From positions 38,721 to 102,720 of the forward strand of contig JAFAYV010000089.1 of assembly GCA_019240115.1 (NCBI GenBank): a stretch of 64,000 nt of DNA, in the 5' to 3' direction. Source of the DNA: Solirubrobacterales bacterium (GTDB taxonomy: Bacteria > Actinomycetota > Thermoleophilia > Solirubrobacterales > Solirubrobacteraceae). A program made the translations under genes and the position numbers. Of this stretch, positions 7,342-16,350 are shown one piece after another (the first letter of the stretch is position 1; each line of letters opens with the position of its first letter). Under the pieces are notes generated by a model that worked only from the letters and a program-made list of their open reading frames with translations, searched no databases and was not told the DNA's origin.

Positions 7342-9260
7342 ATAGTCCTGTACTGTCGGTGGGGCGGGGATGCCTCGCCTGCGCGCGCGGCGGCCGCGCG
7401 TTCGCTGAACGCTACCGGCAGTTCCTGCTTGAGCCGGGCACGCTGGTCACGCTGGCAAGCGCCGTCCTGCTGGTCGCGGCGATCGTCCAGCACCCGCGGG
7501 GGGCGATCAGCTCAGCCCACGGCGACGGGGGCACGGCGCCGTATATCGCCGCGGCGGTGATCGCCTCGGTCTACATCTGGTTCTCGGCGATCCAGGGGGT
7601 CCGCGAGCGCGACTTCACCGCCGACATCCCGGTGTCGATCGCGACCGCGGCGGCGATCGCGGCGGGCCTGTACTCCGCGGCCGCGGTCGTCGCGGTCCTC
7701 CTGCTCGTCGGCGGGCTGCTCGAGGAGTTCGTTGCCGCCCGCGCGGGCAGGGCGCTGGATGCGCTTGAGAGCCTGCTGCCCGAGCTGGTCACCGTTCGCC
7801 GCGGACCGCGCGATGAGCAGGTGGCGCTCGATCAGGTCCTCGTCGGCGATCGCGTGCTCGTGCGCCCCGGCGAGCGAATCGCCGTCGACGGCACGGTCAC
7901 CAACGGGCACGCGGCGGTCGACCAGGCCGCGATCACCGGCGAGAGCATCCCGGTTGACAAAGCGCCCGGCGACCCCGTGTTCGCCGGCACGCTGGCCACG
8001 GTGGGTGCCCTGGAGATCCGGGCCACCCTCGTCGGTGCACAGACCACGCTGGGTCAGATCCGCCGGATGGTCGCCGACGCCGAGCAGCAGAAGGCGCCGG
8101 TGCAGCGCGTGCTGGACCGCTGGGCCAAGCTCTACACCCCGGTCGCGATCGTGCTGGCCGCGATCCTGTGGGCCGCGACGGGCAGCATCAGTTCCGCGAT
8201 CACGATGCTGATCGTCTTCTGCCCCTGCGTCATGGTCCTGGCAACCCCCACCGCACTGGTCGCCTCGATCGGCAACGCCGCCCTGAACGGCAGCCTCGTC
8301 AAACGGGGGGCCACGATCGAGGCCATGGCCAGCGTCGACACCGTCCTGTTTGACAAGACCGGCACGTTGACCACCGGACGCCCCAGCCTGGCTGCGATCG
8401 AGCCGCTCGACGGGCTCACCGAGACCGATGTGCTGGCGCTGGCCGCGTCCGCCGAGAAGTTCTCAGAGCATCCGATCGCCCACGCCGTCGTCCGCGCCGC
8501 CACCGACCGCACGATCGCCGTCACGGATCCCGACTGGTTCCAGGCGCTCCCGGGGCTGGGCGTCCGCGCCCACACCCTCGGGCACGAGCTGCTGATCGGC
8601 CGCCCCTCCCTCCTGGCCGAGCACGGACTCGACATCTCCGATCGCGGTGACGAGCACGGAGGCCTGACCACGATCACACTCGCCGTCGACGGTCAGCCCG
8701 CCGCGCGGATCGCCTTCCACGACGAGCCGCGCCCCGAGGCCGCCGCCACGATCGCTGCCCTGCGCGCGGTCGGCATCGGCACCGCGCTGATCACCGGCGA
8801 TCAGACGGCGGTCGCCCAGCGCGTCGCCGGCCAGCTGGGGATCGACGACGTCCAGGCCGAGGTCCTGCCCCGGGACAAGGCCAGCGCCGTGCGCGACCGA
8901 CAGGACCGGGGACAGCGAGTCGCGTTCGTCGGCGACGGGGTCAACGACGGCCCCGCCCTCGCCCGCGCCGATGTCGGCGTCGCGATGGGCATCTCCGGCA
9001 CCGACCTGGCACTCGAGACCGCCCAGGTCGCGCTGCTCTCAGACGACCTGTCAAAGCTTGTGCATCTGCTCGGCCTCGCCCACCAGGCGATGCGCGCCAT
9101 CCGCCAGAACCTCATCTTCTCACTCGGCGTCCTGGTGATCGCCGTCGCGCTCACGATCGCGCAGATCCTTCACCCCGTCACCGGCGCGCTGCTGCACGAG
9201 CTCTCCTCCATCCCCGTGATCGCCAACTCGGCGCGCCTCATACGCCGCCACCCGGCCTGA
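7332..9260 (+). CDS. Heavy-metal translocating P1B-type ATPase
   Basis: 642 residues. Landmarks in order: C14-x-x-C17 at the N-terminus with no full HMA domain; membrane helices; TGES actuator loop; FCPC at residues 296-299 in the transport helix; D341KTGTLT phosphorylation site; EHPIAHA (the HP motif of P1B pumps); GDGVND at 534-539; and a last helix with HELSSIPVIANSARLI. CPC suggests a soft transition metal. The last helix lacks the Asp of Zn/Cd pumps and the typical Cu pattern, and loosely resembles the HNxSS of CtpC-like pumps, so metal identity is open. It is controlled by the divergent ArsR-type gene. Confidence 0.93.
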   Translation: MSSDSPVLSVGRGCLACARGGRAFAERYRQFLLEPGTLVTLASAVLLVAAIVQHPRGAISSAHGDGGTAPYIAAAVIASVYIWFSAIQGVRERDFTADIPVSIATAAAIAAGLYSAAAVVAVLLLVGGLLEEFVAARAGRALDALESLLPELVTVRRGPRDEQVALDQVLVGDRVLVRPGERIAVDGTVTNGHAAVDQAAITGESIPVDKAPGDPVFAGTLATVGALEIRATLVGAQTTLGQIRRMVADAEQQKAPVQRVLDRWAKLYTPVAIVLAAILWAATGSISSAITMLIVFCPCVMVLATPTALVASIGNAALNGSLVKRGATIEAMASVDTVLFDKTGTLTTGRPSLAAIEPLDGLTETDVLALAASAEKFSEHPIAHAVVRAATDRTIAVTDPDWFQALPGLGVRAHTLGHELLIGRPSLLAEHGLDISDRGDEHGGLTTITLAVDGQPAARIAFHDEPRPEAAATIAALRAVGIGTALITGDQTAVAQRVAGQLGIDDVQAEVLPRDKASAVRDRQDRGQRVAFVGDGVNDGPALARADVGVAMGISGTDLALETAQVALLSDDLSKLVHLLGLAHQAMRAIRQNLIFSLGVLVIAVALTIAQILHPVTGALLHELSSIPVIANSARLIRRHPA

Positions 9261-9331
9261 CGCGCGCACCGTCGACGGGACTCAGGCGTCGCCGCGGACG
9301 GAAGCTGAGCGACCCTCGCCGCCGGCAAGGC

Positions 9332-9350
9332 GGTATTCCCGTTGAATACC
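9332..9350. promoter_or_regulatory. Perfect 7-bp-arm palindrome over a possible TTG start
   Basis: GGTATTC (9332-9338), 5-bp spacer, GAATACC (9344-9350). It lies at the very 5' end of the TDT-family channel gene and overlaps its furthest in-frame start. It could be an operator, or an RNA hairpin if transcription starts upstream. It also argues that the true start may be a downstream GTG. Confidence 0.5.
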
Positions 9351-10379
9351 TCGGACGGCCCGCCAGCCCCAATCGCCGTCGCACCCGACCACCCAGTGAC
9401 GGTCCATCCGCGCATCAGGCTGATCCTCGACGCGATCGCGCCAGCGTGCGACCCCGTGATGATGGGAACGGGCATCGTGTCGATCGGACTGCTGCTCGAC
9501 GGGCGCAGCACTCTCTCGGCGATCATGCTCGTCCTCGCCGCGGGGGTCTGGGTCGCGCTCGTGGGGCTGCTGCTCGTGCGGGCCGTCGGCGACCGTACAC
9601 GGCTTCTCTCCGACCTCCGACGCCCGGCTGCGCTCGGTTCGAGCGCCGCCGCCGCGGTGCTCGGGACGCGGCTGGCCCTGCTCGGCTGGGTGGCGCCCGC
9701 CATCGCGCTGCTCGTCGTCGCGGTCGGCCTGTGGCTCGTGCTCGCGCCGCGGGTCCTCGCCGCCTGGGAGGTGCCGACGGTCGGCGGCTCGTTCCTGCTG
9801 GCGGTGGCCGCGGAGGCGCTCGCGCTGCTCGGCTCAACCGTCGCGCTCGCGCAGCACGCGAGCTGGCTCGCCGTCGCCATGCTCGTGCCGTTCGCCGTCG
9901 GCCTCGCCTGCTACGCGTTCGTGCTCAGCCGCTTCGGCGTCCGAGAGCTCGCGGTCGGCGGCGGCGATCACTGGGTGAGCGGCGGCGCGCTCGCGATCTC
10001 GGCGGCCGCCGCCGGACACCTCGCGCTCGCCGCGCACGACACCGGTGCGCTCGGTGGCGCGGTCGGCGCACTGAAGGTGGTCGCGCTCGTGCTGTGGTGC
10101 CTGGCGGTGGCATGGCTGCCCGCGCTCCTCATCGCCGAGGTGCTCCATCCGCGGCCCGGCTATTCGCTGCAGCGCTGGTCGACGGTCTTCCCGGTCGGCA
10201 TGTACGCGGTGTGCAGCTTCATCGTGGGCTCGGTCGTCGGGATCCCGGCGATCACCGACTTCGCCCAGGTCTGGGTGTGGGTGGGGCTCGCGGCATGGCT
10301 CGTCGTGTTCGCGGGGATGATCAGGCGGGCGCCGGGACTCCTGCGCGGCAGCCCCGAGCCCGGACCGACGGACGCGTGA
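9342..10379 (+). CDS. TDT family / SLAC1-TehA-like anion channel or transporter
   Basis: Up to 345 residues with about ten hydrophobic segments. MMGTGIVSIGL near the first helix and WSTVFPVGMYA late in the chain are typical of the tellurite-resistance/dicarboxylate transporter (TDT) family, which includes TehA, Mae1 and SLAC1. Members move anions, dicarboxylates or sulfite. The start is uncertain: TTG 9342 sits inside a palindrome and has no clear ribosome binding site, and GTG near 9397 is a reasonable alternative. The spacer after the ATPase is 81 bp, so it may or may not share its transcript. Confidence 0.82.
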   Translation: MNTSDGPPAPIAVAPDHPVTVHPRIRLILDAIAPACDPVMMGTGIVSIGLLLDGRSTLSAIMLVLAAGVWVALVGLLLVRAVGDRTRLLSDLRRPAALGSSAAAAVLGTRLALLGWVAPAIALLVVAVGLWLVLAPRVLAAWEVPTVGGSFLLAVAAEALALLGSTVALAQHASWLAVAMLVPFAVGLACYAFVLSRFGVRELAVGGGDHWVSGGALAISAAAAGHLALAAHDTGALGGAVGALKVVALVLWCLAVAWLPALLIAEVLHPRPGYSLQRWSTVFPVGMYAVCSFIVGSVVGIPAITDFAQVWVWVGLAAWLVVFAGMIRRAPGLLRGSPEPGPTDA

Positions 10380-10554
10380 GGCCGTTCGCGAGGAGGATCA
10401 GGTTCCCCGTGGCCGACACGAACTCGTGAGGGGGTGGCCGCCGAAAGCCCCCGCCGAGCCGGCTTATTGACGGCCACCCCCCGGGCTCAGCGCTCGCCGG
10501 CGAGCTCCAGCGTGGCGGCGACATCACGCAATCCACTCGCCTACAGTCCCGCCG

Positions 10555-11049
10555 ATGCCCGAGCCCGCGCGACGGCGGACGTTCTCGTGGACCTCGCCCG
10601 CGGACGCGTGGCCGGCCGACGGCACGCTCAGCGGGCTCGAGGTGCTGCGCCGGGCGGTCAACGGCTCGCTGCCCGCCCCACCGATGGCCGAGCTGATGGG
10701 CATGAGCATGGTCGAGGTGCAGGAGGGCCGGGCGGTGTTCGCGCTGCACCCCGCCGAGTGGATGTACAACCCGTCCGGCAGCGTGCACGGCGGGGTGGCG
10801 GCGACGCTGCTGGACTCGTGCATGGGCTGCGCGGTGCATTCGACGCTGGCGGCGGGCGTCGGTTACACGACGACCGATCTGCACGTTCGCTACACGCGGG
10901 CGATGCGGACCGACACCGGACGGGTGCTCGCCGAGGGCACGGCCGTGCACGTCGGGCGGCGGATGGCGACCGCGGAGGGGCGCCTGATCGTCGAGGCGAG
11001 CGGCGAATTGCTCGCGCACGCCTCCACGGGGTGCATCATCCTCGGGTAG
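10555..11049 (+). CDS. PaaI-family hotdog thioesterase
   Basis: 164 residues with a single hotdog domain. The segment NPSGSVHGGVAATLLDSCMG carries the HGG loop and catalytic-region Asp of PaaI/ComA-type acyl-CoA thioesterases. YTTTDLHVRYTRAM and LIVEASGELLAHASTGCIIL complete the fold. It likely hydrolyses acyl- or aryl-CoA esters. The stop at 11047-11049 overlaps the GTG of the next gene by one base, so the two are coupled. A second hotdog gene is at 13444. Confidence 0.85.
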   Translation: MPEPARRRTFSWTSPADAWPADGTLSGLEVLRRAVNGSLPAPPMAELMGMSMVEVQEGRAVFALHPAEWMYNPSGSVHGGVAATLLDSCMGCAVHSTLAAGVGYTTTDLHVRYTRAMRTDTGRVLAEGTAVHVGRRMATAEGRLIVEASGELLAHASTGCIILG

Positions 11050-11705
11050 TGCCGCGCTTCTCCGAGCTCGCCGCCGCCCCGGACGCCACGCTGGACATGC
11101 TCGCCCTCGCGCTCGCCGCCGAGTTCCACGAGGTCGACGCCGACGGCGCAATCGCCGAGCTCGACGCGCTCGGGACAGAGCTGCGCCGGACGGCGGACGA
11201 CACCGACCGCACGCCCGAGGCGATCGCGGGGGCGTGCACGCGGACGCTCGGCGTGGTCCACGGCTTCCTTGGAGATCGCGCGACCTACGACCACCCCGAC
11301 AACTCGATGCTCGACCGCGTGCTGACCCGGCGCCGCGGGCTGCCGATCCTGCTCTCGGTCGTCTACGTCGAGGTGGCGCGCCGGGCGGGGATCCGGCTTG
11401 CCCCGGTCGGCCTGCCCGGGCACTTCGTCGTCGCCCACTTCGGGACTGCGTCCCCCGTCGTGCTCGATCCGTTCGCCGGCGGAGGGCGGATCACCCCGGA
11501 GGTGGCGCCGGCCCTGATGCGGCCGTGGACCGCGCACGAGGTGACGATGCGGATCCTCAACAACCTCGTGGCGACCTACGACCGCCGCGGCGATCTCGGC
11601 GCCGCGATCCGGGCGGCCGCGATGCGCCTGGCGCTGCCGAGCGGCATCGACGCGCACGAGCGCCTGGCGACCGAGCTGCGCGCCCAACAGGCGCGCCTGA
11701 ACTGA
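11049..11705 (+). CDS. SirB1-like transglutaminase-family protein
   Basis: 218 residues, starting at GTG 11049 that overlaps the upstream stop by one base. It has the SirB1/PF13369 pattern: DHPDNSMLDRVLTRRRGLPILLSVVYVEVARR, then GLPGHFVV and LDPFAGG, ending with the helical repeat VTMRILNNLVATYDRRGDL. Family members have a transglutaminase-like fold, but their biochemical role is poorly known. Earlier in-frame starts inside the thioesterase gene are unlikely. Confidence 0.83.
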   Translation: MPRFSELAAAPDATLDMLALALAAEFHEVDADGAIAELDALGTELRRTADDTDRTPEAIAGACTRTLGVVHGFLGDRATYDHPDNSMLDRVLTRRRGLPILLSVVYVEVARRAGIRLAPVGLPGHFVVAHFGTASPVVLDPFAGGGRITPEVAPALMRPWTAHEVTMRILNNLVATYDRRGDLGAAIRAAAMRLALPSGIDAHERLATELRAQQARLN

Positions 11706-11730
11706 CTGAGCCGAGCGATAGGAGGCAACG

Positions 11731-12447
11731 GTGGCACGAAGCGTGGTGGTGCTGGGAGCGCGCAATCTCGGCGGGGCGATCGTCGATCACTTCGTCGAGC
11801 GGGGCTGGAACGCGGCGGCGATCGCGCGCAGCGCCGAGACGGTCGAGTCGGTCCGCGGCCGCGGGGCGATGGGCATCCAGGCCGACGCGTCGGACCCGGC
11901 GGCGCTGCGCGAGGCGCTCGCCGCCGCCCGGGGGCAGCTCGGATCGCTGCACGCCGTCGTCAACGCCGCGTCGGCCGCCCGGCCGCCGGCCCAGGGCCCG
12001 TTCGGCGGCGGCAACCTCGCCGACGCCGACCTCGACGCGTTCCGAGGGTGGACGGCGGCGGTCGCCGAGCAGGCGTTCGTGTTCCTGTCGGCCGGCGCGG
12101 AGGCGCTCGCTCCGGATGGCGGCGCGCTCGTGCAGATCACCGGCGGCTCGTCCCGGCGGGCGATGCCCGGCAAGGGGCTGTGGGCGGCGGGGGCCTTCGC
12201 CACCCGGGCGCTCGTCCAGGCCGCGGCCCAGGAGCTGCGCGAGGACGGGATCCACGTCGCGCTGCTCGTCGTCGACGCGACGATCGAGTCGCGCAAGACC
12301 GAGCGCCTCACGCGCGAGCAGCCGCGCGACGCGCTCGCCGACCAGGCGCTCGTCGCCTCCGCGGTCGGCTTCCTCGTCGATCAGCAGCCCCGCGCGCTGA
12401 CCCACGAGCTGACGGTGACGCCGGCCGGCGATCGCTGGGTTCCCTGA
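11731..12447 (+). CDS. SDR-fold protein lacking the catalytic Tyr-Lys pair
   Basis: 238 residues, with GTG 11731 after AGGAGG at 11720-11725. It has the Rossmann start VVVLGARNLGGAIVDHF, VNAAS, and QITGGSSRR where the catalytic Ser normally sits. Where classical SDRs have YxxxK it reads LWAAGAFATRAL, so both catalytic residues are replaced. It may bind NAD(P) as a non-catalytic or alternative enzyme. Co-directional with its neighbours. Confidence 0.78.
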   Translation: MARSVVVLGARNLGGAIVDHFVERGWNAAAIARSAETVESVRGRGAMGIQADASDPAALREALAAARGQLGSLHAVVNAASAARPPAQGPFGGGNLADADLDAFRGWTAAVAEQAFVFLSAGAEALAPDGGALVQITGGSSRRAMPGKGLWAAGAFATRALVQAAAQELREDGIHVALLVVDATIESRKTERLTREQPRDALADQALVASAVGFLVDQQPRALTHELTVTPAGDRWVP

Positions 12448-12472
12448 GCGGCCGAGAGGGAATACTCGGGCC

Positions 12473-12865
12473 GTGATCTCGCGCAACGTGCTCGGCGGCC
12501 GGCTCGAGGGGTGCGGGATCGACCCGGTCACGGGCTTCTATCGCGACGGCTGCTGCAACACCGGGCCCGAGGACATCGGCAGCCACACGATCTGCGCGGT
12601 CGTCACGCGGGAGTTCCTCGAGCACCAGCGGTCGATCGGCAACGACCTGATGACGCCGATGCCGGCCTACCGCTTCCCGGGACTGAAGCCCGGCGATCGC
12701 TGGTGCGTCACCGCGCGCAACTGGCTGCTCGCCCACCAGGCCGGAGCCGCCGCGTTCGTCGTGCTCGCCTCGACCAACCGGGCCGCGCTCGAGGTCGTCC
12801 CGCTCGAGGTCCTGCGCCAGCACGCGGTCGACGTGCCCGAGGATCCCGGCGCGCTGGCGACGTGA
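12473..12865 (+). CDS. DUF2237 family protein
   Basis: 130 residues covering the whole DUF2237 domain: NVLGGRLEGCGIDPVTGFYRDG, CCNTGPEDIGSHTICA, FLEHQRSIGNDL, and FPGLKPGDRWCVTARNW with VLASTNRAALEVVPLE. Conserved cysteines and histidines suggest a metal or small-molecule site, but the function is unknown. GTG start. Soluble, no signal peptide. Confidence 0.88.
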   Translation: MISRNVLGGRLEGCGIDPVTGFYRDGCCNTGPEDIGSHTICAVVTREFLEHQRSIGNDLMTPMPAYRFPGLKPGDRWCVTARNWLLAHQAGAAAFVVLASTNRAALEVVPLEVLRQHAVDVPEDPGALAT

Positions 12866-12902
12866 CCCCCGCCGCGCTGCGATCACCTACCCTCCCCGGC
12901 CG

Positions 12903-13433
12903 ATGGCCACGATCGTCGAACTCGATGGGATCGCGCCGCGGATCGCCGACGACGCCTTCCTCGCGCCGACCGCGGTCGTGATCGGCGACGTGCGCATCGC
13001 GCCGCGCGCCAACGTCTGGTACGGAGCGGTGCTGCGCGGCGACGCCTCCCACATCGAGATCGGCCCCGAGTGCTCGGTCCAGGACAACACGGTGATCCAC
13101 TGCGCGCACGAGCTGCCCACCGTGGTCGGGGCGCGCGTCGTCGTCGGCCACGCGGCGATGCTCGAGGGCTGCGTCGTCGAGGACGACGCGGTGATCGGGA
13201 TGGGGGCGATCGTCCTCCAGCGCGCGCACGTCGGCGCGCGGGCGATGGTCGCCGCCGGGGCGGTCGTCTCCGAGCGCTCAGAGCTCGAGCCCGCGACGCT
13301 GTACGCCGGCGTACCCGCCCGGCGCAAGAAGCGACTGTCGGGGTCGGCGCTGCGGTGGACCGAGACGGCCGCCGACGAGTATCAGCGGTACTCAGAGCGT
13401 CATCGCCACCGCAGCCGCGTGCACCCGTCCTGA
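12903..13433 (+). CDS. Gamma-carbonic-anhydrase-like hexapeptide protein, one ligand substituted
   Basis: 176 residues of left-handed beta-helix hexapeptide repeats (VVIGDVRIAPRANVWYGAVLRGD) typical of gamma-CA/YrdA/PaaY proteins. Metal ligands of the family are His in VIH, His in VGH and His in LHG. Here VIHCAHE and VVVGHAAML keep two, but LEGC replaces the third His with Glu. Carbonic anhydrase activity is therefore doubtful, and a PaaY-type or structural role is possible. It ends in an Arg/His-rich tail. Confidence 0.85.
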   Translation: MATIVELDGIAPRIADDAFLAPTAVVIGDVRIAPRANVWYGAVLRGDASHIEIGPECSVQDNTVIHCAHELPTVVGARVVVGHAAMLEGCVVEDDAVIGMGAIVLQRAHVGARAMVAAGAVVSERSELEPATLYAGVPARRKKRLSGSALRWTETAADEYQRYSERHRHRSRVHPS

Positions 13434-13443
13434 CCGCGCCCGC

Positions 13444-13872
13444 GTGGAGGCGTTCCCCTACGACGCGGCCGAGCTGCCGCAGCTGGCGATCCCCGTCGCG
13501 CAGACGCTCGAGGGGTTCCTCGACCTCCGCTGGATCGCGCTCGACGACGAGCACGCCGAGGTGCGCTTCGCGGTGCGCGACGCCCTGCGCCAGCCGCTCG
13601 GGCTGCTCCACGGCGGCGTCTACTCCGCGGTCGCCGAGACGATCGCCTCGGTGGCCACGGTGCGGGCGGTGTGGCCCGACGGGTTCACCGCGTCGGGGCT
13701 GCGCAACTCGGCGCAGTTCCTGCGCCCGGTGACCGACGGCTCGGTGCGCGTCAGCGCCCGGTGCCGCCACCGCGACGACCGCGAGTGGCTGTGGAGCCAC
13801 GAGTTCCACGACGACCGCCAGCGCCTGTGCGCGATCGTCGACGTGACGATCGCCGTGCGCCGGCCCCGCTGA
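13444..13872 (+). CDS. PaaI-family hotdog thioesterase
   Basis: 142 residues, GTG start at 13444. RQPLGLLHGGVYSAVAETIAS carries the HGG and Glu of the 4HBT/PaaI active site. GLRNSAQFLRPVTDGSVRVSARC forms the central strands. It is a single hotdog domain, likely an acyl-CoA or aryl-CoA thioesterase. It ends 6 bp before the convergent glpK stop. Confidence 0.85.
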   Translation: MEAFPYDAAELPQLAIPVAQTLEGFLDLRWIALDDEHAEVRFAVRDALRQPLGLLHGGVYSAVAETIASVATVRAVWPDGFTASGLRNSAQFLRPVTDGSVRVSARCRHRDDREWLWSHEFHDDRQRLCAIVDVTIAVRRPR

Positions 13873-13878
13873 CCCCGG

Positions 13879-15375
13879 CTAGTCCTCCCAGCCCAGCGAG
13901 CGCTCGACCGCCCGATTCCACTGCGCGTAGCGAGCCTCGCGCTCGGCCTCGTCCATCTCCGGCTCCCAGCGCTTGTCCTCGGCCCAGCGCTCGCGCAGCT
14001 CCTCCTGATCAGACCAGAAGCCGACCGCGAGCCCCGCCGCATAGGCGGCGCCGAGCGCGGTCGTCTCGGTGACCGCGGGACGGATGACCGGGACGCCGAG
14101 CACGTCGGCCTGGAACTGCATCAGCAGCTCGTTGGCGGTCATGCCGCCGTCGACGCGCAGATCGGTGAACGGCACGTCGGCGACCGCGTTGGCGGCGTCG
14201 ACGACCTCGCGGGTCTGCCACGCGGTCGCCTCCAGCGCCGCCCGGGCGATGTGGCCCTGGTTGGCGAAGGCGGTCAGCCCGACGATCACCCCGCGGGCGT
14301 CGTCGCGCCAGCGGGGAGCGAACAGGCCCGAGAACGCGGGCACGAAGTACACGCCGCCGTTGTCGTCGACGCTGCGCGCCAGCTCCTCGACGGCGGGCGC
14401 GTCGGGGATGATCTTCAGCCGGTCGCGCAACCACTGGATGAGCGCTCCGGTGACTGCGATCGACCCCTCCAGGACGTAGGTGGCGGGTCGGTCGCCGAGC
14501 TTGTAGCCCGGGCTGGTCAGCAGCGACTCGGTGTGGACGATCTCCTCGCCGGTGTTGACGAGCAGGAACGACCCGGTGCCGTAGGTGTTCTTGGCGTCGC
14601 CCGGGTCAAAGCAGGTCTGGCCGAACAGCGCCGCCTGCTGATCGCCGAGGATCCCCGAGATCGGCACGCCACCGATCGCGGTCCCCTGAGCCTCACCGTA
14701 GTCCTCCGAGCTCGAGCGGATCTCGGGCAGCATCGAGCGCGGGATGCCCATCAGCTCGAGGCTCGGCTCGTGCCAGTCGAGCGTCTCGAGGTTCATCAGC
14801 ATCGTGCGGCTCGCGTTGGTCACGTCGGTGACGTGGATGCCGCCGCCGGTGCCGCCGGTGAGGTTCCACAGCACCCACGTGTCCATGTTCCCGAACATCA
14901 GCTCGCCGTTGTCGGCGCGTTCCTGGGCGCCGTCGACGTTGTCGAGCAGCCAGCGGATCTTCGGCCCCGAGAAGTAGGTCGACAGCGGCAGGCCGACCGC
15001 GTCGCGCAGCCGGTCGACGCCCCGGTCGCCGGCGAGCTCGCGCACGAGCGGCGCCGTGCGCGTGTCCTGCCAGACGAGCGCGTGGTGGATCGGCTCGCCG
15101 GTGGCCCGATCCCAGACGACGGTCGTCTCGCGCTGGTTGGTGATCCCGACCGCCTTGACATCGCTCGCCTCGGCGGGCGAGGAGGCGAGCGCGCCGTTGA
15201 TGACCTCGCGCGTCCGCGTCCAGATCTCGGCCGCGTCGTGCTCGACCCAGCCCGCCTGCGGAGTGATCTGCTCGTGCTCGCGCTGGTCGACGAACACGAT
15301 CTGGCCGTCGCGGTCGAACAGGATGAAGCGCGAGCTCGTGGTGCCCTGGTCGATGGCTCCGATGTAGTCAGGCAT
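13879..15375 (-). CDS. glpK: Glycerol kinase
   Basis: 498 residues, full FGGY-kinase length. It opens with [21 protein letters not shown], followed by [45 protein letters not shown] and [17 protein letters not shown], all canonical for glycerol kinase. It phosphorylates glycerol to sn-glycerol-3-phosphate using ATP. Its ATG lies inside the end of the aquaglyceroporin gene (8-bp overlap), so the two form an operon in which the facilitator is translated first. glpD is divergent upstream. Confidence 0.97.
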   Translation of the reverse strand: MPDYIGAIDQGTTSSRFILFDRDGQIVFVDQREHEQITPQAGWVEHDAAEIWTRTREVINGALASSPAEASDVKAVGITNQRETTVVWDRATGEPIHHALVWQDTRTAPLVRELAGDRGVDRLRDAVGLPLSTYFSGPKIRWLLDNVDGAQERADNGELMFGNMDTWVLWNLTGGTGGGIHVTDVTNASRTMLMNLETLDWHEPSLELMGIPRSMLPEIRSSSEDYGEAQGTAIGGVPISGILGDQQAALFGQTCFDPGDAKNTYGTGSFLLVNTGEEIVHTESLLTSPGYKLGDRPATYVLEGSIAVTGALIQWLRDRLKIIPDAPAVEELARSVDDNGGVYFVPAFSGLFAPRWRDDARGVIVGLTAFANQGHIARAALEATAWQTREVVDAANAVADVPFTDLRVDGGMTANELLMQFQADVLGVPVIRPAVTETTALGAAYAAGLAVGFWSDQEELRERWAEDKRWEPEMDEAEREARYAQWNRAVERSLGWED

Positions 15376-16297
15376 TGGCTCCTCCTCCGGGTTCGTCGAG
15401 TACGTCGGCCGCCTCCTCCACGACCTCGGGGTCGGGCGTCGCGCCGCGGGCGATCAGCACGTTGCGGATGCCGAGGTCGTAGATGAGCCCACCGACGAGC
15501 GCGCCCACCAACGGCCCGATGATCGGGATCCAGAAGTACGTGTTGACGTTGCCGTAGTCCCCCGGCATGGCGAGCGATTTCCAGCCGGCGATCCACGCCC
15601 ACAACCGGGGTCCGAAGTCGCGCGCGGGATTGATCGCGTAGCCGGCGTTGGCTCCGTAGGACAGACCGATCGCCACGACGATGAAGCCGACGATCAGCGG
15701 CGCCAGGTTGCTCTTCACCGGCGCGTTGAACTCGTCGGTGATCGCGAAGATGAAGCCGACGAGGAACGCCGTGCCGATCACCTGGTCGAAGAACGGCCCG
15801 ATCCAGGAGTGGAAGTACGGCGCCGGGAACGTGGCGAAGATCGAGTAGGTCCCGAGCGACTTGGGGTCGCCCCTGACGATGTGCATCGAGTGGTTGAGGC
15901 TGTCGATCGCTGCGCGATAGTTGAAGTAGACGATCGCCGCACCCACGAACGCGCCGAGCACTTGGGCGAGGCAATAGGACGGGACCTTGCGCCACGGAAA
16001 GCCGCGTCGCGCGGCCTGCGCGAGCGTCACCGCGGGATTCAGATGCGCGCCGCTGATGCCGCCGGCCACCCAGACCGCGAACGCGACGGCGAACCCCCAG
16101 CCCCAGGCGATCAGCAGCCAGTCCGCCTGGGCGGCGAACGCCTCCTTGCCGCGCCCGGACTGGTTCAGCGCCGCCACCACCATCGCCACGACGCCGTCGC
16201 CGAACGCGATGATGATCATCGTGCCGAGGAACTCGGCCACCAGCTCGCCAAGGGTTGACCGCTGCCAGCGCCACCGCCGGCCGTTCGCCGTCGCCAT
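15368..16297 (-). CDS. glpF: MIP family glycerol uptake facilitator (aquaglyceroporin)
   Basis: 309 residues with six membrane helices and both half-helix motifs: [11 protein letters not shown] and [11 protein letters not shown]. The Asp after the second NPAR box marks an aquaglyceroporin. It is about 30-40 residues longer than E. coli GlpF, with a basic N-terminus ([13 protein letters not shown]) and an acidic C-terminus. It would pass glycerol to the overlapping glpK product. ATG 16297 faces glpD across a 53-bp divergent spacer. Confidence 0.93.
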   Translation of the reverse strand: MATANGRRWRWQRSTLGELVAEFLGTMIIIAFGDGVVAMVVAALNQSGRGKEAFAAQADWLLIAWGWGFAVAFAVWVAGGISGAHLNPAVTLAQAARRGFPWRKVPSYCLAQVLGAFVGAAIVYFNYRAAIDSLNHSMHIVRGDPKSLGTYSIFATFPAPYFHSWIGPFFDQVIGTAFLVGFIFAITDEFNAPVKSNLAPLIVGFIVVAIGLSYGANAGYAINPARDFGPRLWAWIAGWKSLAMPGDYGNVNTYFWIPIIGPLVGALVGGLIYDLGIRNVLIARGATPDPEVVEEAADVLDEPGGGANA

Positions 16298-16350
16298 GTC
16301 TCCTCCCTCTGTGGAGGTCGATTATTATCATGCCGAGCTAGCCTGGAGGG
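16298..16350. promoter_or_regulatory. Divergent glp promoter region
   Basis: The 53-bp spacer between glpF and glpD holds the only AT-rich tract nearby (16321-16331). It offers TATTAT (16323-16328) as a -10 for glpD and GATAAT on the other strand (16324-16329) for glpF. CCTCC and GGAGG at about 16304-16315 form a short inverted repeat that includes the glpF Shine-Dalgarno. No regulator gene is adjacent. Confidence 0.45.
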
